From positions 48,911-112,910 of the forward strand of contig JAPKMW010000024.1 in assembly GCA_026645575.1 (NCBI GenBank): a DNA stretch of 64,000 bases, in the 5' to 3' direction. Source of the DNA: Caldilineaceae bacterium. GTDB lineage: Bacteria; Chloroflexota; Anaerolineae; Caldilineales; Caldilineaceae. The position numbers were made by a program, and so were the translations under genes. The notes beneath the pieces are model-generated. The model searched no databases and was not told the origin of the DNA. It was given only the letters and a program-made list of their open reading frames with translations. Shown in pieces: positions 8,319 through 15,148 of the stretch; position 1 is the first letter of the stretch; every line of letters begins with the position of its first letter.

Positions 8319-8530
8319 CGGTAGGGGCATGAGGCGCGGCGCGTCCAATCTCCATTCGGTGTACACATCCCTTTCGCCGCACCTCATGCCCGTCGCTTTG
8401 AATAAAGTTGTAGCTTACTAAACGCTTTATAGCGTAAGTATAGGAAATTCGCGGGGACGGGCACGAGGTCGGGCGAAGGAACTACCTACACTGAAATAGA
8501 TCGGCCTCGCCCGACCTCATGCCCCTACGG
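8319..8530. repeat. Composite of two inverted-repeat elements (GGGGCATGAGG family)
   Basis: A first pair (GTAGGGGCATGAGGCG at 8321 onward against its partner near 8375-8394) is followed by a second (GGGCACGAGGTCGGGCG from about 8457 against 8508-8528). The same words occur at 51670-51737. The composite fills the gap between the ABC ATPase and the hydrolase gene. Confidence 0.75.
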
Positions 8531-8577
8531 TAACCATAAAGCGATCAACAAGCGATATACGGAAAGAATAGCGGAAA

Positions 8578-9420
8578 ATGATTCAACCTTTACAGAAAGA
8601 TGAAATCCTCCTGCACGACATTCAGTCAGCCAAAGCAACGCCGAACGCCCTCCATCTTTGGTGGTTGGGGCAGAGTGGCTATTTGGTGCAGTGGCAGGGG
8701 CAACACCTGTTGCTCGACCCCTACCTTTCCGACTCACTGACCAAGAAATATGCCAATACGGCCAAACCCCATGTGCGCATGACGGAGCTTGCCATTGCCC
8801 CGGCGCGACTTGACTTTATCGATGTTGTCACCTCCAGCCATAACCATACCGATCATCTGGATGGCGAGACGTTGGGGCCGTTGCTGCGAGTCAACCCGCC
8901 GTTGCAAGTCATCGTCTCTGCCGCCAATCGGGCCTTTGCCGCCGACCGTTTACAGGTGGCGACGGAACGGCTCACTGCCATTACCCTTGATCAACCAATC
9001 ACCGTCGGCGCCTTCACCTTTTATGCTGTCCCCGCCGCCCACGAGCAGATTGAGCAAGATGAACAGGGACATCACAAGTTTATCGGGCTGATTGTCGAAG
9101 CAGGGCCGTGGACCATCTACCACAGCGGCGACACGGTTTTATATGATGGCATGGTGGAACGGTTGCAGCGATGGTCGATTGATCTGGCGCTGTTGCCGAT
9201 CAACGGGCGCGACCCGCAGCGGGGGGTGGCCGGTAATTTATCCGGCGCGGAAGCAGTGCAGGTAGCGAAAGCGATTGGCGCCCGGTTGGTGATTCCCGGT
9301 CACTACGAAATGTTTGAATTTAACACAGTCACGCCGGCTGAGTTCATTCAACAGGCCAAAGCAGTGGAACAACCCTATCGTATTCTCCGGTGTGGCGAAC
9401 GAGTTGACTGTCGCAAGTAG
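8578..9420 (+). CDS. Metallo-beta-lactamase-fold hydrolase, UlaG-like
   Basis: The 280-aa protein has the metal ligand motif SSHNHTDHLDG (HxHxDH) near residue 97, a further His in YHSGDTVLYDG (about residue 182), and the last ligand in IPGHYEMF. This arrangement fits the L-ascorbate-6-phosphate lactonase/UlaG-like branch of zinc- or manganese-dependent hydrolases, though the substrate is unknown. Upstream AAAGAATAGCGGAAA is a poor ribosome-binding site. The gene follows repeat elements and ends at a strong hairpin, so it is probably a single-gene unit. Confidence 0.85.
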   Translation: MIQPLQKDEILLHDIQSAKATPNALHLWWLGQSGYLVQWQGQHLLLDPYLSDSLTKKYANTAKPHVRMTELAIAPARLDFIDVVTSSHNHTDHLDGETLGPLLRVNPPLQVIVSAANRAFAADRLQVATERLTAITLDQPITVGAFTFYAVPAAHEQIEQDEQGHHKFIGLIVEAGPWTIYHSGDTVLYDGMVERLQRWSIDLALLPINGRDPQRGVAGNLSGAEAVQVAKAIGARLVIPGHYEMFEFNTVTPAEFIQQAKAVEQPYRILRCGERVDCRK

Positions 9421-9426
9421 CCATGC

Positions 9427-9475
9427 AACAAAGCAGCGTCGGCGAGCTACGACCGCTCACCGACGCTGCTTTGTT
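9427..9475. terminator. Bidirectional hairpin terminator
   Basis: AACAAAGCAGCGTCGG pairs with CCGACGCTGCTTTGTT, with further imperfect pairing toward the loop. It begins 7 bp after the plus-strand stop at 9420 and lies 25 bp past the stop of the minus-strand small ORF at 9501, so it suits both directions. Confidence 0.75.
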
Positions 9476-9500
9476 ATTCAGTTGTTGTGCTGTTACTGGA

Positions 9501-9653
9501 CTAGACCCAAATCCAGCGCCATTTGATGCAGGGATAGTAGACCGTGACCCACAAAATCTTTTTGCTGCAGGTCGCTACATACGGGACGTAGATCCACAAC
9601 GTTTCCAGACGCTGTTCGAGTTGTTCCAGGGCGAAGTCATTCTTGTGCAACAT
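9501..9653 (-). CDS. Small aromatic-rich ORF (50 aa), unknown
   Basis: ATG at 9653 to TAG at 9501 gives a peptide with a polar helical N-terminus (MLHKNDFALEQLEQRLE) and an aromatic-rich tail with two Cys and three Trp residues (WIYVPYVATC, YYPCIKWRWIWV). The upstream ribosome-binding site is weak (AAAGGCTC). A hairpin suited as terminator lies just downstream. The split between a Leu/Glu-rich leader and a Cys/Trp/Tyr-rich core recalls peptide-natural-product precursors, but no modifying enzyme is adjacent. It could also be a short membrane peptide or chance. Confidence 0.35.
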   Translation of the reverse strand: MLHKNDFALEQLEQRLETLWIYVPYVATCSKKILWVTVYYPCIKWRWIWV

Positions 9654-9856
9654 GGGTAGAGCCTTTCTTGTGAATGTGTATGGACTGTGACTTGTTTTCA
9701 GCGATTGAGCGCTTTGTGTTGTCCGCTCGTTTGTGTTCGCTTGTATGGCCTTATTGTAGCGTGGCGACAGGGTGAAATGTAGTGGGACTTTCTAAAAGTT
9801 GGGGCAATTTATCTACTAATTTCTGCAACCATTGATAGAGAAGAGGAACTTGCGCC

Positions 9857-9985
9857 GTGATCGGTGATCCGCTCTTGTATAACGACTGGCATCCGGTTGC
9901 CAGCATTCACCAATTACAAACGCAGCCGCTATTGCGCACCCGCCTGTTGGGGAAGAGCTATTGGTGTGGCAGGCCGGCGCCCACG
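9857..9985 (+). pseudogene. 5' remnant of a Rieske-type oxygenase gene (frameshifted)
   Basis: From a GTG at 9857 (after GAGGAACTTGCGCC) the frame reads VIGDPLLYNDWHPVASIHQL and LRTRLLG, the start typical of Rieske 2Fe-2S aromatic-ring oxygenases before the iron-sulfur domain. One G is missing in the G-run near 9950: shifting frame there restores [12 protein letters not shown], the expected next strand. The gene then stops at the junction with the azlC remnant. The Rieske Cys/His ligands are absent, so it is non-functional. Confidence 0.65.
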
Positions 9986-10113
9986 GCTAAGACGCCATAG
10001 ATCAAGCCAAAGGGAATTACGCCCACCAGGAGTGGTAGCACGCCCCGTACGCCAGCCATCAGTTCCTGGCGGCGGCTGGGTGGATTGGCCTTTTGTAACA
10101 ACAATGGTTCCAT
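9958..10113 (-). pseudogene. azlC: 5' remnant of an AzlC-type permease gene
   Basis: From the ATG at 10113 the frame reads [18 protein letters not shown], then [20 protein letters not shown] and GVLAVGAG, the first transmembrane segment of the branched-chain amino-acid exporter subunit AzlC. It ends abruptly after 51 codons; functional AzlC is over 200 residues. AAAGGAG lies about 15 nt upstream of the start. The fragment runs head-on into the Rieske oxygenase remnant, and no AzlD follows. Confidence 0.7.
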
Positions 10114-10264
10114 AAAAGATCGCTCAAACTCCTTTCATGTCTCGTGTGAGGTATAGGTTCAGGTCGGGGCGCGGCCTCCCTGCCAGAAAAAAGCAACGCT
10201 ACGTCGGCACATAGCGAGTCGTGTAGCAGGGGAAAAGGGGACTGTCTTGTACAATTTTGCACTG

Positions 10265-10281
10265 TTACCAAGCGTTGGTAA
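10265..10281. promoter_or_regulatory. Perfect 17-bp palindrome, possible operator
   Basis: TTACCAAGCGTTGGTAA has 7-bp arms around GCG, the size of a dimeric repressor site. It lies about 150 bp upstream of the dead azlC fragment and 125 bp upstream of the tetR promoter. Which gene it served is unclear; it may be a relic of azlC control. No gene is seen in 10114-10400. Confidence 0.45.
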
Positions 10282-10310
10282 AGCGGTGATGGGCAACTGA
10301 AGGCAAAAAG

Positions 10311-10383
10311 ATAACGACTCAGCCCGCTCCTAGCCGGTCACCGGTTGCTTTTAGACGCGGCTAAGAGCGGGCTGAGTCGTTAT
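10311..10383. repeat. Inverted-repeat element, about 25-bp arms
   Basis: ATAACGACTCAGCCCGCTCC (10311 onward) pairs with its near-complement ending at 10383. The loop holds GGTCACCGGTTGCTTTTAG, related to the element at 3009-3076. The outer GACTCAGCCCGCTC word is close to ACTCAGCCCGCTCTGA in the element at 51480-51570. Confidence 0.78.
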
Positions 10384-10404
10384 GTAAAAAGAGAAATTGG
10401 GGGC

Positions 10405-10433
10405 TTGACAGCTAAGCAGAATAGTGTTATTAT
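10405..10433 (+). promoter_or_regulatory. Sigma-70-type promoter of the tetR gene
   Basis: TTGACA (10405-10410), a 17-bp spacer, then TATTAT (10428-10433). The TetR-type operator begins immediately after the -10 element, an arrangement suited to autorepression. Confidence 0.75.
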
Positions 10434-10451
10434 ACCGAATGTAATTCGGAA
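10434..10451 (+). promoter_or_regulatory. TetR-type operator, site 1
   Basis: ACCGAATGTAATTCGGAA contains a perfect palindrome CCGAAT-GTA-ATTCGG. It directly follows the -10 box of the tetR promoter. Closely similar sites occur at 11145 and 12262. Confidence 0.75.
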
Positions 10452-10481
10452 AACATTCGTTAGTAGAAAGTTGTTAATCCC

Positions 10482-11117
10482 TTGCACCAAGCTGAGCTAT
10501 CGCCAAGAGAACGTCGCCATCAACGCACGCAACAAGCAATTATCGATGCCGCGCGCCAGATCATCCGCGAGAGCGGCGTTGATGCGCTGTCAATTCGCGC
10601 CATTGCCGAGCGCATTGATTACAGCCCGGCTGGTCTCTATGAATACTTTGGCAGCAAAGAAGAGATTGTCGCTGCCGTCTGCGCCCAAAACTTTGAGCGC
10701 TTCGCCCGACGCTTAGCGCAGGTGGATATTACCTTGCCGCCCACCGAATATATCCTGGAACTGGGCTTGAGCTATATCGACTTTGCACTGCGCAATCCCG
10801 ATTCTTTTCTGTTGATGTTTACCACCATCCCCCTCTCACAGATTAACCAAAAGCAAGGAATGGACGATCTGATGGCGTCTATGCAAGAAGATGACGGCGC
10901 CTTTGCTATTTTGGTGCGCGGTGTTCAGCGGTGTATTGATGAAGAAATTTACCATAGCAAACCGGGCTTTGGCGTGGTAGAGATGGCCTACACACTCTGG
11001 TCGCTGGTGCATGGTCTGGCGATGCTGCGCGTCACCAGTGGTTCGATTATGCCCTTTGACTATAATGCGGTGGAACGGGAGGCGCTGCGCAAGTTTGGCG
11101 TAGGCTTGGCGCAATAG
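10482..11117 (+). CDS. TetR/AcrR family transcriptional regulator
   Basis: The 211-aa protein begins at a TTG (MHQAELSPRERRHQRTQQAI). The N-terminal HTH is canonical: IIDAARQIIRESGVDALSIR, AIAERIDYSPAGLYEYFGSK, EEIVAAV. The C-terminal ligand domain is of the broad WHG type (SLVHGLAMLRVTSG near residue 180). An alternative start is hard to find because homologous HTH residues begin only about 15 codons in, so TTG is accepted. A clear promoter with an overlapping palindrome precedes it, implying autoregulation, and the same palindrome lies before the next membrane-protein genes. The inducing ligand is unknown. Confidence 0.9.
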   Translation: MHQAELSPRERRHQRTQQAIIDAARQIIRESGVDALSIRAIAERIDYSPAGLYEYFGSKEEIVAAVCAQNFERFARRLAQVDITLPPTEYILELGLSYIDFALRNPDSFLLMFTTIPLSQINQKQGMDDLMASMQEDDGAFAILVRGVQRCIDEEIYHSKPGFGVVEMAYTLWSLVHGLAMLRVTSGSIMPFDYNAVEREALRKFGVGLAQ

Positions 11118-11137
11118 AGGCGCTTGCCTCTTTTTTT
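11116..11137 (+). terminator. Intrinsic terminator of tetR
   Basis: AGAGGC-GCTT-GCCTCT followed by a T run begins at the stop codon itself. It separates the tetR transcript from the next operator-controlled unit. Confidence 0.75.
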
Positions 11138-11144
11138 ACCTATC

Positions 11145-11164
11145 ACCGAACAAGTTTCGGTAAA
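11145..11164 (+). promoter_or_regulatory. TetR-type operator, site 2
   Basis: ACCGAACAAGTTTCGGTAAA aligns with site 1 (ACCGAA then TTCGG at the same spacing). It lies upstream of the short ORF at 11195 and the DUF2214 gene, with TATACC just downstream as a possible -10 element. Confidence 0.7.
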
Positions 11165-11194
11165 TGTATACCATTAGAATAGGAGTACATCCCA

Positions 11195-11305
11195 ATGATA
11201 ACCACACAAGCAGTACGAGCCGAAAACCAAGCCGGCGCCCTGCTCCCCTGGCTGAATCGCCCGCTGACAATGACAACAAAGGAGGCTACTTATGCCGTGG
11301 CTTGA
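11195..11305 (+). CDS. Short upstream ORF (36 aa), possible coupling leader
   Basis: ATG at 11195 has AATAGGAGTACATCCC upstream. The frame (MITTQAVRAENQAGALLPWL...) ends at 11305, overlapping the DUF2214 start at 11292 by 14 nt. The overlap suggests translational coupling of the downstream gene. The segment PWLNRPLTM resembles the VNRPMTILFW start of the membrane protein at 12307, so it could instead be a remnant. No domain is recognisable. Confidence 0.35.
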   Translation: MITTQAVRAENQAGALLPWLNRPLTMTTKEATYAVA

Positions 11306-11756
11306 TGCAATTTTGGCGTATACCCATTTTTTGTCGATCATCGCGTTGGTTTCGACTGTTGTTGCCGAGGCTTTTCTCTGCCGTCCTGGCTTGACCTTGC
11401 CCTGGGTGCAACGCTTGGGGCGTGTCGATCTGCTCTACTTGGTCGCAGCCATTTTGGCGCTGAGCAGCGGCCTGTTGCGCCTCTTCTTTGGCGCCAAGGG
11501 TGCGGCATTCTACTACAACAATCCAGTTTTTTGGGTAAAAATCAGTCTGTTTGTCATCGTCGGTTTGATCTCGATTATCCCGACCATGCGCTTTATCCGC
11601 TGGACTAAGCGCTTACAGACCGGTGAAAGTAACAGCAAGATTGCTGATCAAGAAGTGACAGGGACGGCGGCTATCATCTATCTGGAATTGGGGTTGTTGG
11701 CGCTCATTCCGTTGATGGGGTCGTTGATGGCGCGGGGGTTTGGGTATGGGTGGTAG
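11292..11756 (+). CDS. DUF2214 family membrane protein
   Basis: The 154-aa protein has four predicted membrane helices (ILAYTHFLSIIALVSTVVAE, VDLLYLVAAILALSSGLL, FWVKISLFVIVGLISIIPT, IYLELGLLALIPLMGSLM). The YTHFLSI first helix and the FxFxAKG-type region (RLFFGAKGAAFYYNNPVFW) fit DUF2214, an uncharacterised integral-membrane family. ACAAAGGAGGCTACTT precedes the ATG. It lies downstream of a TetR-type operator and is followed within 50 bp by the ABA4-like gene, so the two likely form one regulated unit. Confidence 0.8.
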   Translation: MPWLDAILAYTHFLSIIALVSTVVAEAFLCRPGLTLPWVQRLGRVDLLYLVAAILALSSGLLRLFFGAKGAAFYYNNPVFWVKISLFVIVGLISIIPTMRFIRWTKRLQTGESNSKIADQEVTGTAAIIYLELGLLALIPLMGSLMARGFGYGW

Positions 11757-11806
11757 TCAGGGGAATGCGAGATTGAGAGATTAAGAGATTTAGAGAGGAT
11801 AACAGG

Positions 11807-12235
11807 ATGTACGAGCAGTTGTTTCAGATGTCGAATTTGTTGGTGATGCCTTTTTGGTTTTTGATGATTTTGTTGCCCTTCTGGCCGTGGACGCAACGCA
11901 TCATCGGTTCGCCTTGGATTGCGGCGCCGGCTGCGTTGCTCTATGCCAGCCTCGTATTGCCGCAAGCCGGCAGTCTGCTGACTGAACAACTGCTCAATCC
12001 ACAACTGGCGCAGATTGCTGTGTTTCTGGGGACGCCAACTGGCGCCACGATTGGTTGGATCCACTTTCTGGCCTTCGATCTTTTTGTGGGACGCTGGGTT
12101 TATCTGGATAGTCGAGAGCGCCACCTGACCGCTTGGCTGATTTCGCCCATTTTGTTGATGGTGTTGATGTTCGGGCCAATGGGTCTGCTGCTCTATCTGC
12201 TAGTGCGCTTCGTCCTGTTGCGCCAAGCGAAATAG
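11807..12235 (+). CDS. ABA4-like (DUF4281) membrane protein
   Basis: The 142-aa protein has four hydrophobic helices and the conserved block GWIHFLAFDLFVGRWVYLDS, which matches the ABA4-like family. In plants ABA4 is needed for neoxanthin formation; bacterial members are uncharacterised, so a link to carotenoid chemistry is only an inference. GAGAGGATAACAGG lies upstream of the ATG. It follows the DUF2214 gene by 50 bp and precedes a second operator-controlled membrane-protein gene. Confidence 0.8.
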   Translation: MYEQLFQMSNLLVMPFWFLMILLPFWPWTQRIIGSPWIAAPAALLYASLVLPQAGSLLTEQLLNPQLAQIAVFLGTPTGATIGWIHFLAFDLFVGRWVYLDSRERHLTAWLISPILLMVLMFGPMGLLLYLLVRFVLLRQAK

Positions 12236-12261
12236 CGGGGATCAAAAAATTTTTAACCATT

Positions 12262-12280
12262 ACCGAACAGAATTTGGAAA
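12262..12280 (+). promoter_or_regulatory. TetR-type operator, site 3
   Basis: ACCGAACAGAATTTGGAAA keeps the ACCGAA half and has TTTGG instead of TTCGG in the second half, at the same spacing as sites 1 and 2. It lies 27 bp before the start of the membrane-protein gene at 12307. Confidence 0.6.
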
Positions 12281-12306
12281 GTAACAATCGTTAGAAAAGG
12301 GATAGG

Positions 12307-13314
12307 ATGAACATGAAAACCAATCACACCGATATGCAACCGGGTACACGTTTCAATCTGCGCACCGTCAACCGCTATTTCTGGTCCGTTAACCGGCCAA
12401 TGACCATTCTCTTCTGGGCAATGGTTGTCACCAGCGGACTGGGCCTACTGGGGTTCTTCCTGGATCCCCGTACCGTACTCGGCCAACCGACCTGGGCCAA
12501 AACGACCAAGTTTTCACTTTCGCTGGTACTCTACACCAGCACCATGCTCTGGATCTTTGGCTATGATACGTTGCGCCCCCGTCTCTCCCGTTTTATTCTT
12601 TCGGCCAGCGCCTATATCCTGGGCTTGGAGATGATCTTGATGATCTTTCAGGGCGCCCGTGCCGTTCCCATGCACTTTAACAATGCCACCCCCCTTGACG
12701 CCACCCTCTTCAGCATCATGGGGGCGACGATCACACTGCTCTGGTTTGTCAACGCGCTGGGCGTCGCCGTCTTACTGGTGCAACAAGTACCCAGCCGCGC
12801 CTTTGCCTGGAGTTTGCGTTTGGGGTTGATCATCGCCCTCCTGGGCATGGTGGAAGGGTTCCTGATGACCAGCCCAACTGCAGCGCAAATGGCGCGCTTA
12901 CAGGCCGGTCAACACAGTGATATGATCGGCGCCCACACCGTTGGCGCTCCTGATGGCGGACCGGGCTTGCCCCTGCTTGGCTGGAGTACGACCAATGGTG
13001 ATCTGCGTATTGGCCACTTTGTCGGGCTACATGGCTTACAGATCATCCCACTGCTGGGGCTGTTCTTGATGCTACGCCGGGAACGTTGGCTAACCGAATG
13101 CCACAAAACCCTGCTGGTCATGATCGGCGCCGCCGGCTATCTAGGGTTGACGACGCTTGTCACCTGGCAGGCGTTACGCGATCAACCCCTCCTGGCGCCG
13201 GATCTGTTGACCCTTGCTGTTTTAGCAGCCATTGTCACGGCCACGTTAACCGCCGCCGGCGCTGTGTTGTTACAAGCGCGTATTCAGGCGACGCCAGTGA
13301 CAACGGCCTTATAA
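12307..13314 (+). CDS. Conserved multi-pass membrane protein, unknown function
   Basis: The 335-aa protein has about eight hydrophobic segments. Conserved-looking stations are NRPMTILFWAMV at the first helix, GQPTWAKTTKFSLSLVLY, and GHFVGLHGLQIIPL with two His residues close to a membrane face. The pattern resembles uncharacterised membrane proteins of actinobacteria and Chloroflexota; I know no function. GAAAAGGGATAGG precedes the ATG. It has its own copy of the ACCGAA-TTYGG operator, so it is probably the third member of the TetR-controlled set with the DUF2214 and ABA4-like genes. Confidence 0.75.
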   Translation: MNMKTNHTDMQPGTRFNLRTVNRYFWSVNRPMTILFWAMVVTSGLGLLGFFLDPRTVLGQPTWAKTTKFSLSLVLYTSTMLWIFGYDTLRPRLSRFILSASAYILGLEMILMIFQGARAVPMHFNNATPLDATLFSIMGATITLLWFVNALGVAVLLVQQVPSRAFAWSLRLGLIIALLGMVEGFLMTSPTAAQMARLQAGQHSDMIGAHTVGAPDGGPGLPLLGWSTTNGDLRIGHFVGLHGLQIIPLLGLFLMLRRERWLTECHKTLLVMIGAAGYLGLTTLVTWQALRDQPLLAPDLLTLAVLAAIVTATLTAAGAVLLQARIQATPVTTAL

Positions 13315-13317
13315 TCA

Positions 13318-13389
13318 GTAGGGGCGCACCCTTGCGGGCGCCCTAAATTTGCCGACGAGCTTGGGGCGCCTGCAAGGGTGCGCCCCTAC
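13318..13389. repeat. Inverted-repeat element (GTAGGGGCGCACCC termini)
   Basis: GTAGGGGCGCACCCTTGC with GGGCGCCC pairs with its near-complement ending GGGTGCGCCCCTAC at 13389. It starts directly after the stop at 13314 and may double as a terminator. Confidence 0.78.
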
Positions 13390-13439
13390 CAATCGTGGTT
13401 TCACCCTGTCACCCTACTCTACTCTTATCTCTTATCAAT

Positions 13440-13521
13440 AGGACTTACGCAACACCAGACCTGTTAGGTTTCCAAAACCTGATAGGTCTCACCGGCGACG
13501 AATCCGTCTTGCGTAAGTCCT
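13440..13521. repeat. MITE-like inverted repeat with AGGACTTACGCAA termini
   Basis: Outer arms AGGACTTACGCAA and TTGCGTAAGTCCT enclose a second stem AGACCTGTTAGGTTT / AAACCTGATAGGTCT (imperfect). Nested stems with conserved termini suggest a small non-autonomous mobile element. A degenerate ACCGAA-type half site (complement of TTCGGT) follows near 13551; otherwise nothing is seen up to 13594. Confidence 0.75.
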
Positions 13522-13594
13522 AATCAATATTGGGTACTTGCGTCGAATTATTCGGTAAACGAAAATTTGTGTATATAATACCCAATAGCTAAAA

Positions 13595-14482
13595 CTACCG
13601 ACTTTCAAAAATCACCAGCTTATACTCATGGCGTGCATCCGGTGTCACTGGGCGCAACCACGGTTGGTCGGCGACGCGAGGCGAGCAGGAGCCGAAGGTG
13701 CAGAGCCGGATCGGGCGTTGTTGCGCCTCCTGCCGTAATCGGTTCAACACCGTTTGCAACAGTTGCCCGCGGAAGGGGGTAAACATAAAGAAGAGCGTGC
13801 CGTCGCTGTAATCAGCGGCGCGGGCGTCGCTGTTGATAAAGGCAACCTCGGTCAGGCCCAGACTTTGCGCCTGTTGTTGGGCAAAGGTGCAAAAGGCCGG
13901 CTCGACTTCCACCCCTTTGGCGCGCACGCCAGTGAGTAGATGCACCAGCAGCACAACCTGCCCCAATCCTGACCCCAAATCATAGAAAACATCAGCAGAG
14001 GTCAGGGGGGTGTGATCGACCAGATCGAGCAGAACGCGCGCCGGCGTCTCCTCACAATGCACCATTTCCACGGTAGTGGTGAGGGTGGCGGCGGGCGCCG
14101 TTTTCAACTGAAAGAGGCCATCGACCAACACATCCAACCCGTCGTAGCTCATGTAAACGCGGTCGTTGTGATTTGGAGTGTAATCGGTGAATTGGCTCAG
14201 GTAATGACGAAGAGTAGCGCCGGTTAACGCGCCGCTTTGGACTGCTGTGCGCACCTGTTGGAAGAGACGTGTATTGACGGCGGTCAACTGTTCTTGTACC
14301 TGTGTCGCTTGTTGATGGAGCGTCTGCACAGCCGGCGTGCGCTGCCGTTCCATGCGCAGGACATCGTGCAGAAAGGTGATAAAATCCAATGCTTCAGCGC
14401 GGCGCCATAGATTGACTTCTGCCAGCAATGTTGCATCGGTCAAATAGTCAGCAAGTTCTGCTTGTAGTTCTTGGAGATCCAC
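13595..14482 (-). CDS. SAM-dependent methyltransferase
   Basis: The 295-aa protein has a helical N-terminal half of about 150 residues, then a class I methyltransferase core: motif I VFYDLGSGLGQVVLLVHL, acidic strand GVEVEPAFC, FINSDARAAD, and FFMFTPFRG at the motif IV position, where NPPY- or DPP-type residues are usual. The motif I and VE-x-P layout recalls DOT1-like enzymes, but the target is unknown. It ends a three-gene minus-strand operon after plsC (12 bp gap) and the CdsA-like gene, so a lipid or membrane-linked substrate is possible. Confidence 0.78.
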   Translation of the reverse strand: MDLQELQAELADYLTDATLLAEVNLWRRAEALDFITFLHDVLRMERQRTPAVQTLHQQATQVQEQLTAVNTRLFQQVRTAVQSGALTGATLRHYLSQFTDYTPNHNDRVYMSYDGLDVLVDGLFQLKTAPAATLTTTVEMVHCEETPARVLLDLVDHTPLTSADVFYDLGSGLGQVVLLVHLLTGVRAKGVEVEPAFCTFAQQQAQSLGLTEVAFINSDARAADYSDGTLFFMFTPFRGQLLQTVLNRLRQEAQQRPIRLCTFGSCSPRVADQPWLRPVTPDARHEYKLVIFESR

Positions 14483-14494
14483 AGCGTGTGTCGC

Positions 14495-15136
14495 CTATTG
14501 CCAAGCCGGGAAATTGGCCGAGGCCACCAGTTGGCGCATTTGGGCTTTGAAGCGGCGCATAAAACCCAAGCGTTCGCCTTCCCAGTGCAGAGACTGCCCG
14601 ACGATTACATGGCAGAAAAAGGGAACAAAGAGCATCGTCCCTTTGGGCCACGCTTTGCCCATGCCATACATAAAGAGCGGCACCACCGGCGCTTGGGGGA
14701 AGCGCTCGGCCAGTAGGGTAACACCCGCCTTAAAATCGGCCAACTGCTCTGGTTCGCCGCGTGAGCCTTCCGGGAAGAAAATGAGGATGTCACCTTGGGC
14801 CAGGGCCGCATAACTAGCCTCTAGCGGATCGGCATCTTTCTCCGTCCGTTCCCGATCAATCGGAATGATCCCCATAATATTGCGGGAAAACCAGGCAATC
14901 CAGCGGTTGCGATACCAGTAGTCAGTCGCACCCACAGGCCGTACTTTGCTCACCATGTGCAATGGAAAGAGCGCCATCAACACGCCTGTATCCAGGTGGC
15001 TGTTATGATTAGCGGCTAACACAGCCGGGCCATGCGTCGGTAACAGGTGCCGATTGCGCACATTGAGACCCAAGATAATATGGACAATCGGATAGACAAC
15101 CAGTACAAAAAAGAGGGTACGCAGAATTTTAATCAT
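14495..15136 (-). CDS. Lysophospholipid acyltransferase (PlsC type)
   Basis: The 213-aa protein has an N-terminal membrane helix and the acyltransferase motifs: block I NHNSHLDTG (HxxxxD), block II-like IPIDRERTEKD, and block III FFPEGSRGEPEQ, with a proline-containing block near VVPLFMYG. The family transfers acyl groups to lysophosphatidate or related lysolipids at the inner membrane face. It is 12 bp downstream of the CdsA-like gene and 12 bp upstream of the methyltransferase gene, a tight operon. A PlsC/CdsA pairing normally makes phosphatidate and CDP-diacylglycerol in sequence. Confidence 0.88.
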   Translation of the reverse strand: MIKILRTLFFVLVVYPIVHIILGLNVRNRHLLPTHGPAVLAANHNSHLDTGVLMALFPLHMVSKVRPVGATDYWYRNRWIAWFSRNIMGIIPIDRERTEKDADPLEASYAALAQGDILIFFPEGSRGEPEQLADFKAGVTLLAERFPQAPVVPLFMYGMGKAWPKGTMLFVPFFCHVIVGQSLHWEGERLGFMRRFKAQMRQLVASANFPAWQ

Positions 15137-15148
15137 AGCGAAATTGGG

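Noticed and set aside
13595..14482. Histone-type DOT1 methyltransferase
   Set aside because: The motif I resemblance is not enough to assign a histone-like target in a bacterium.
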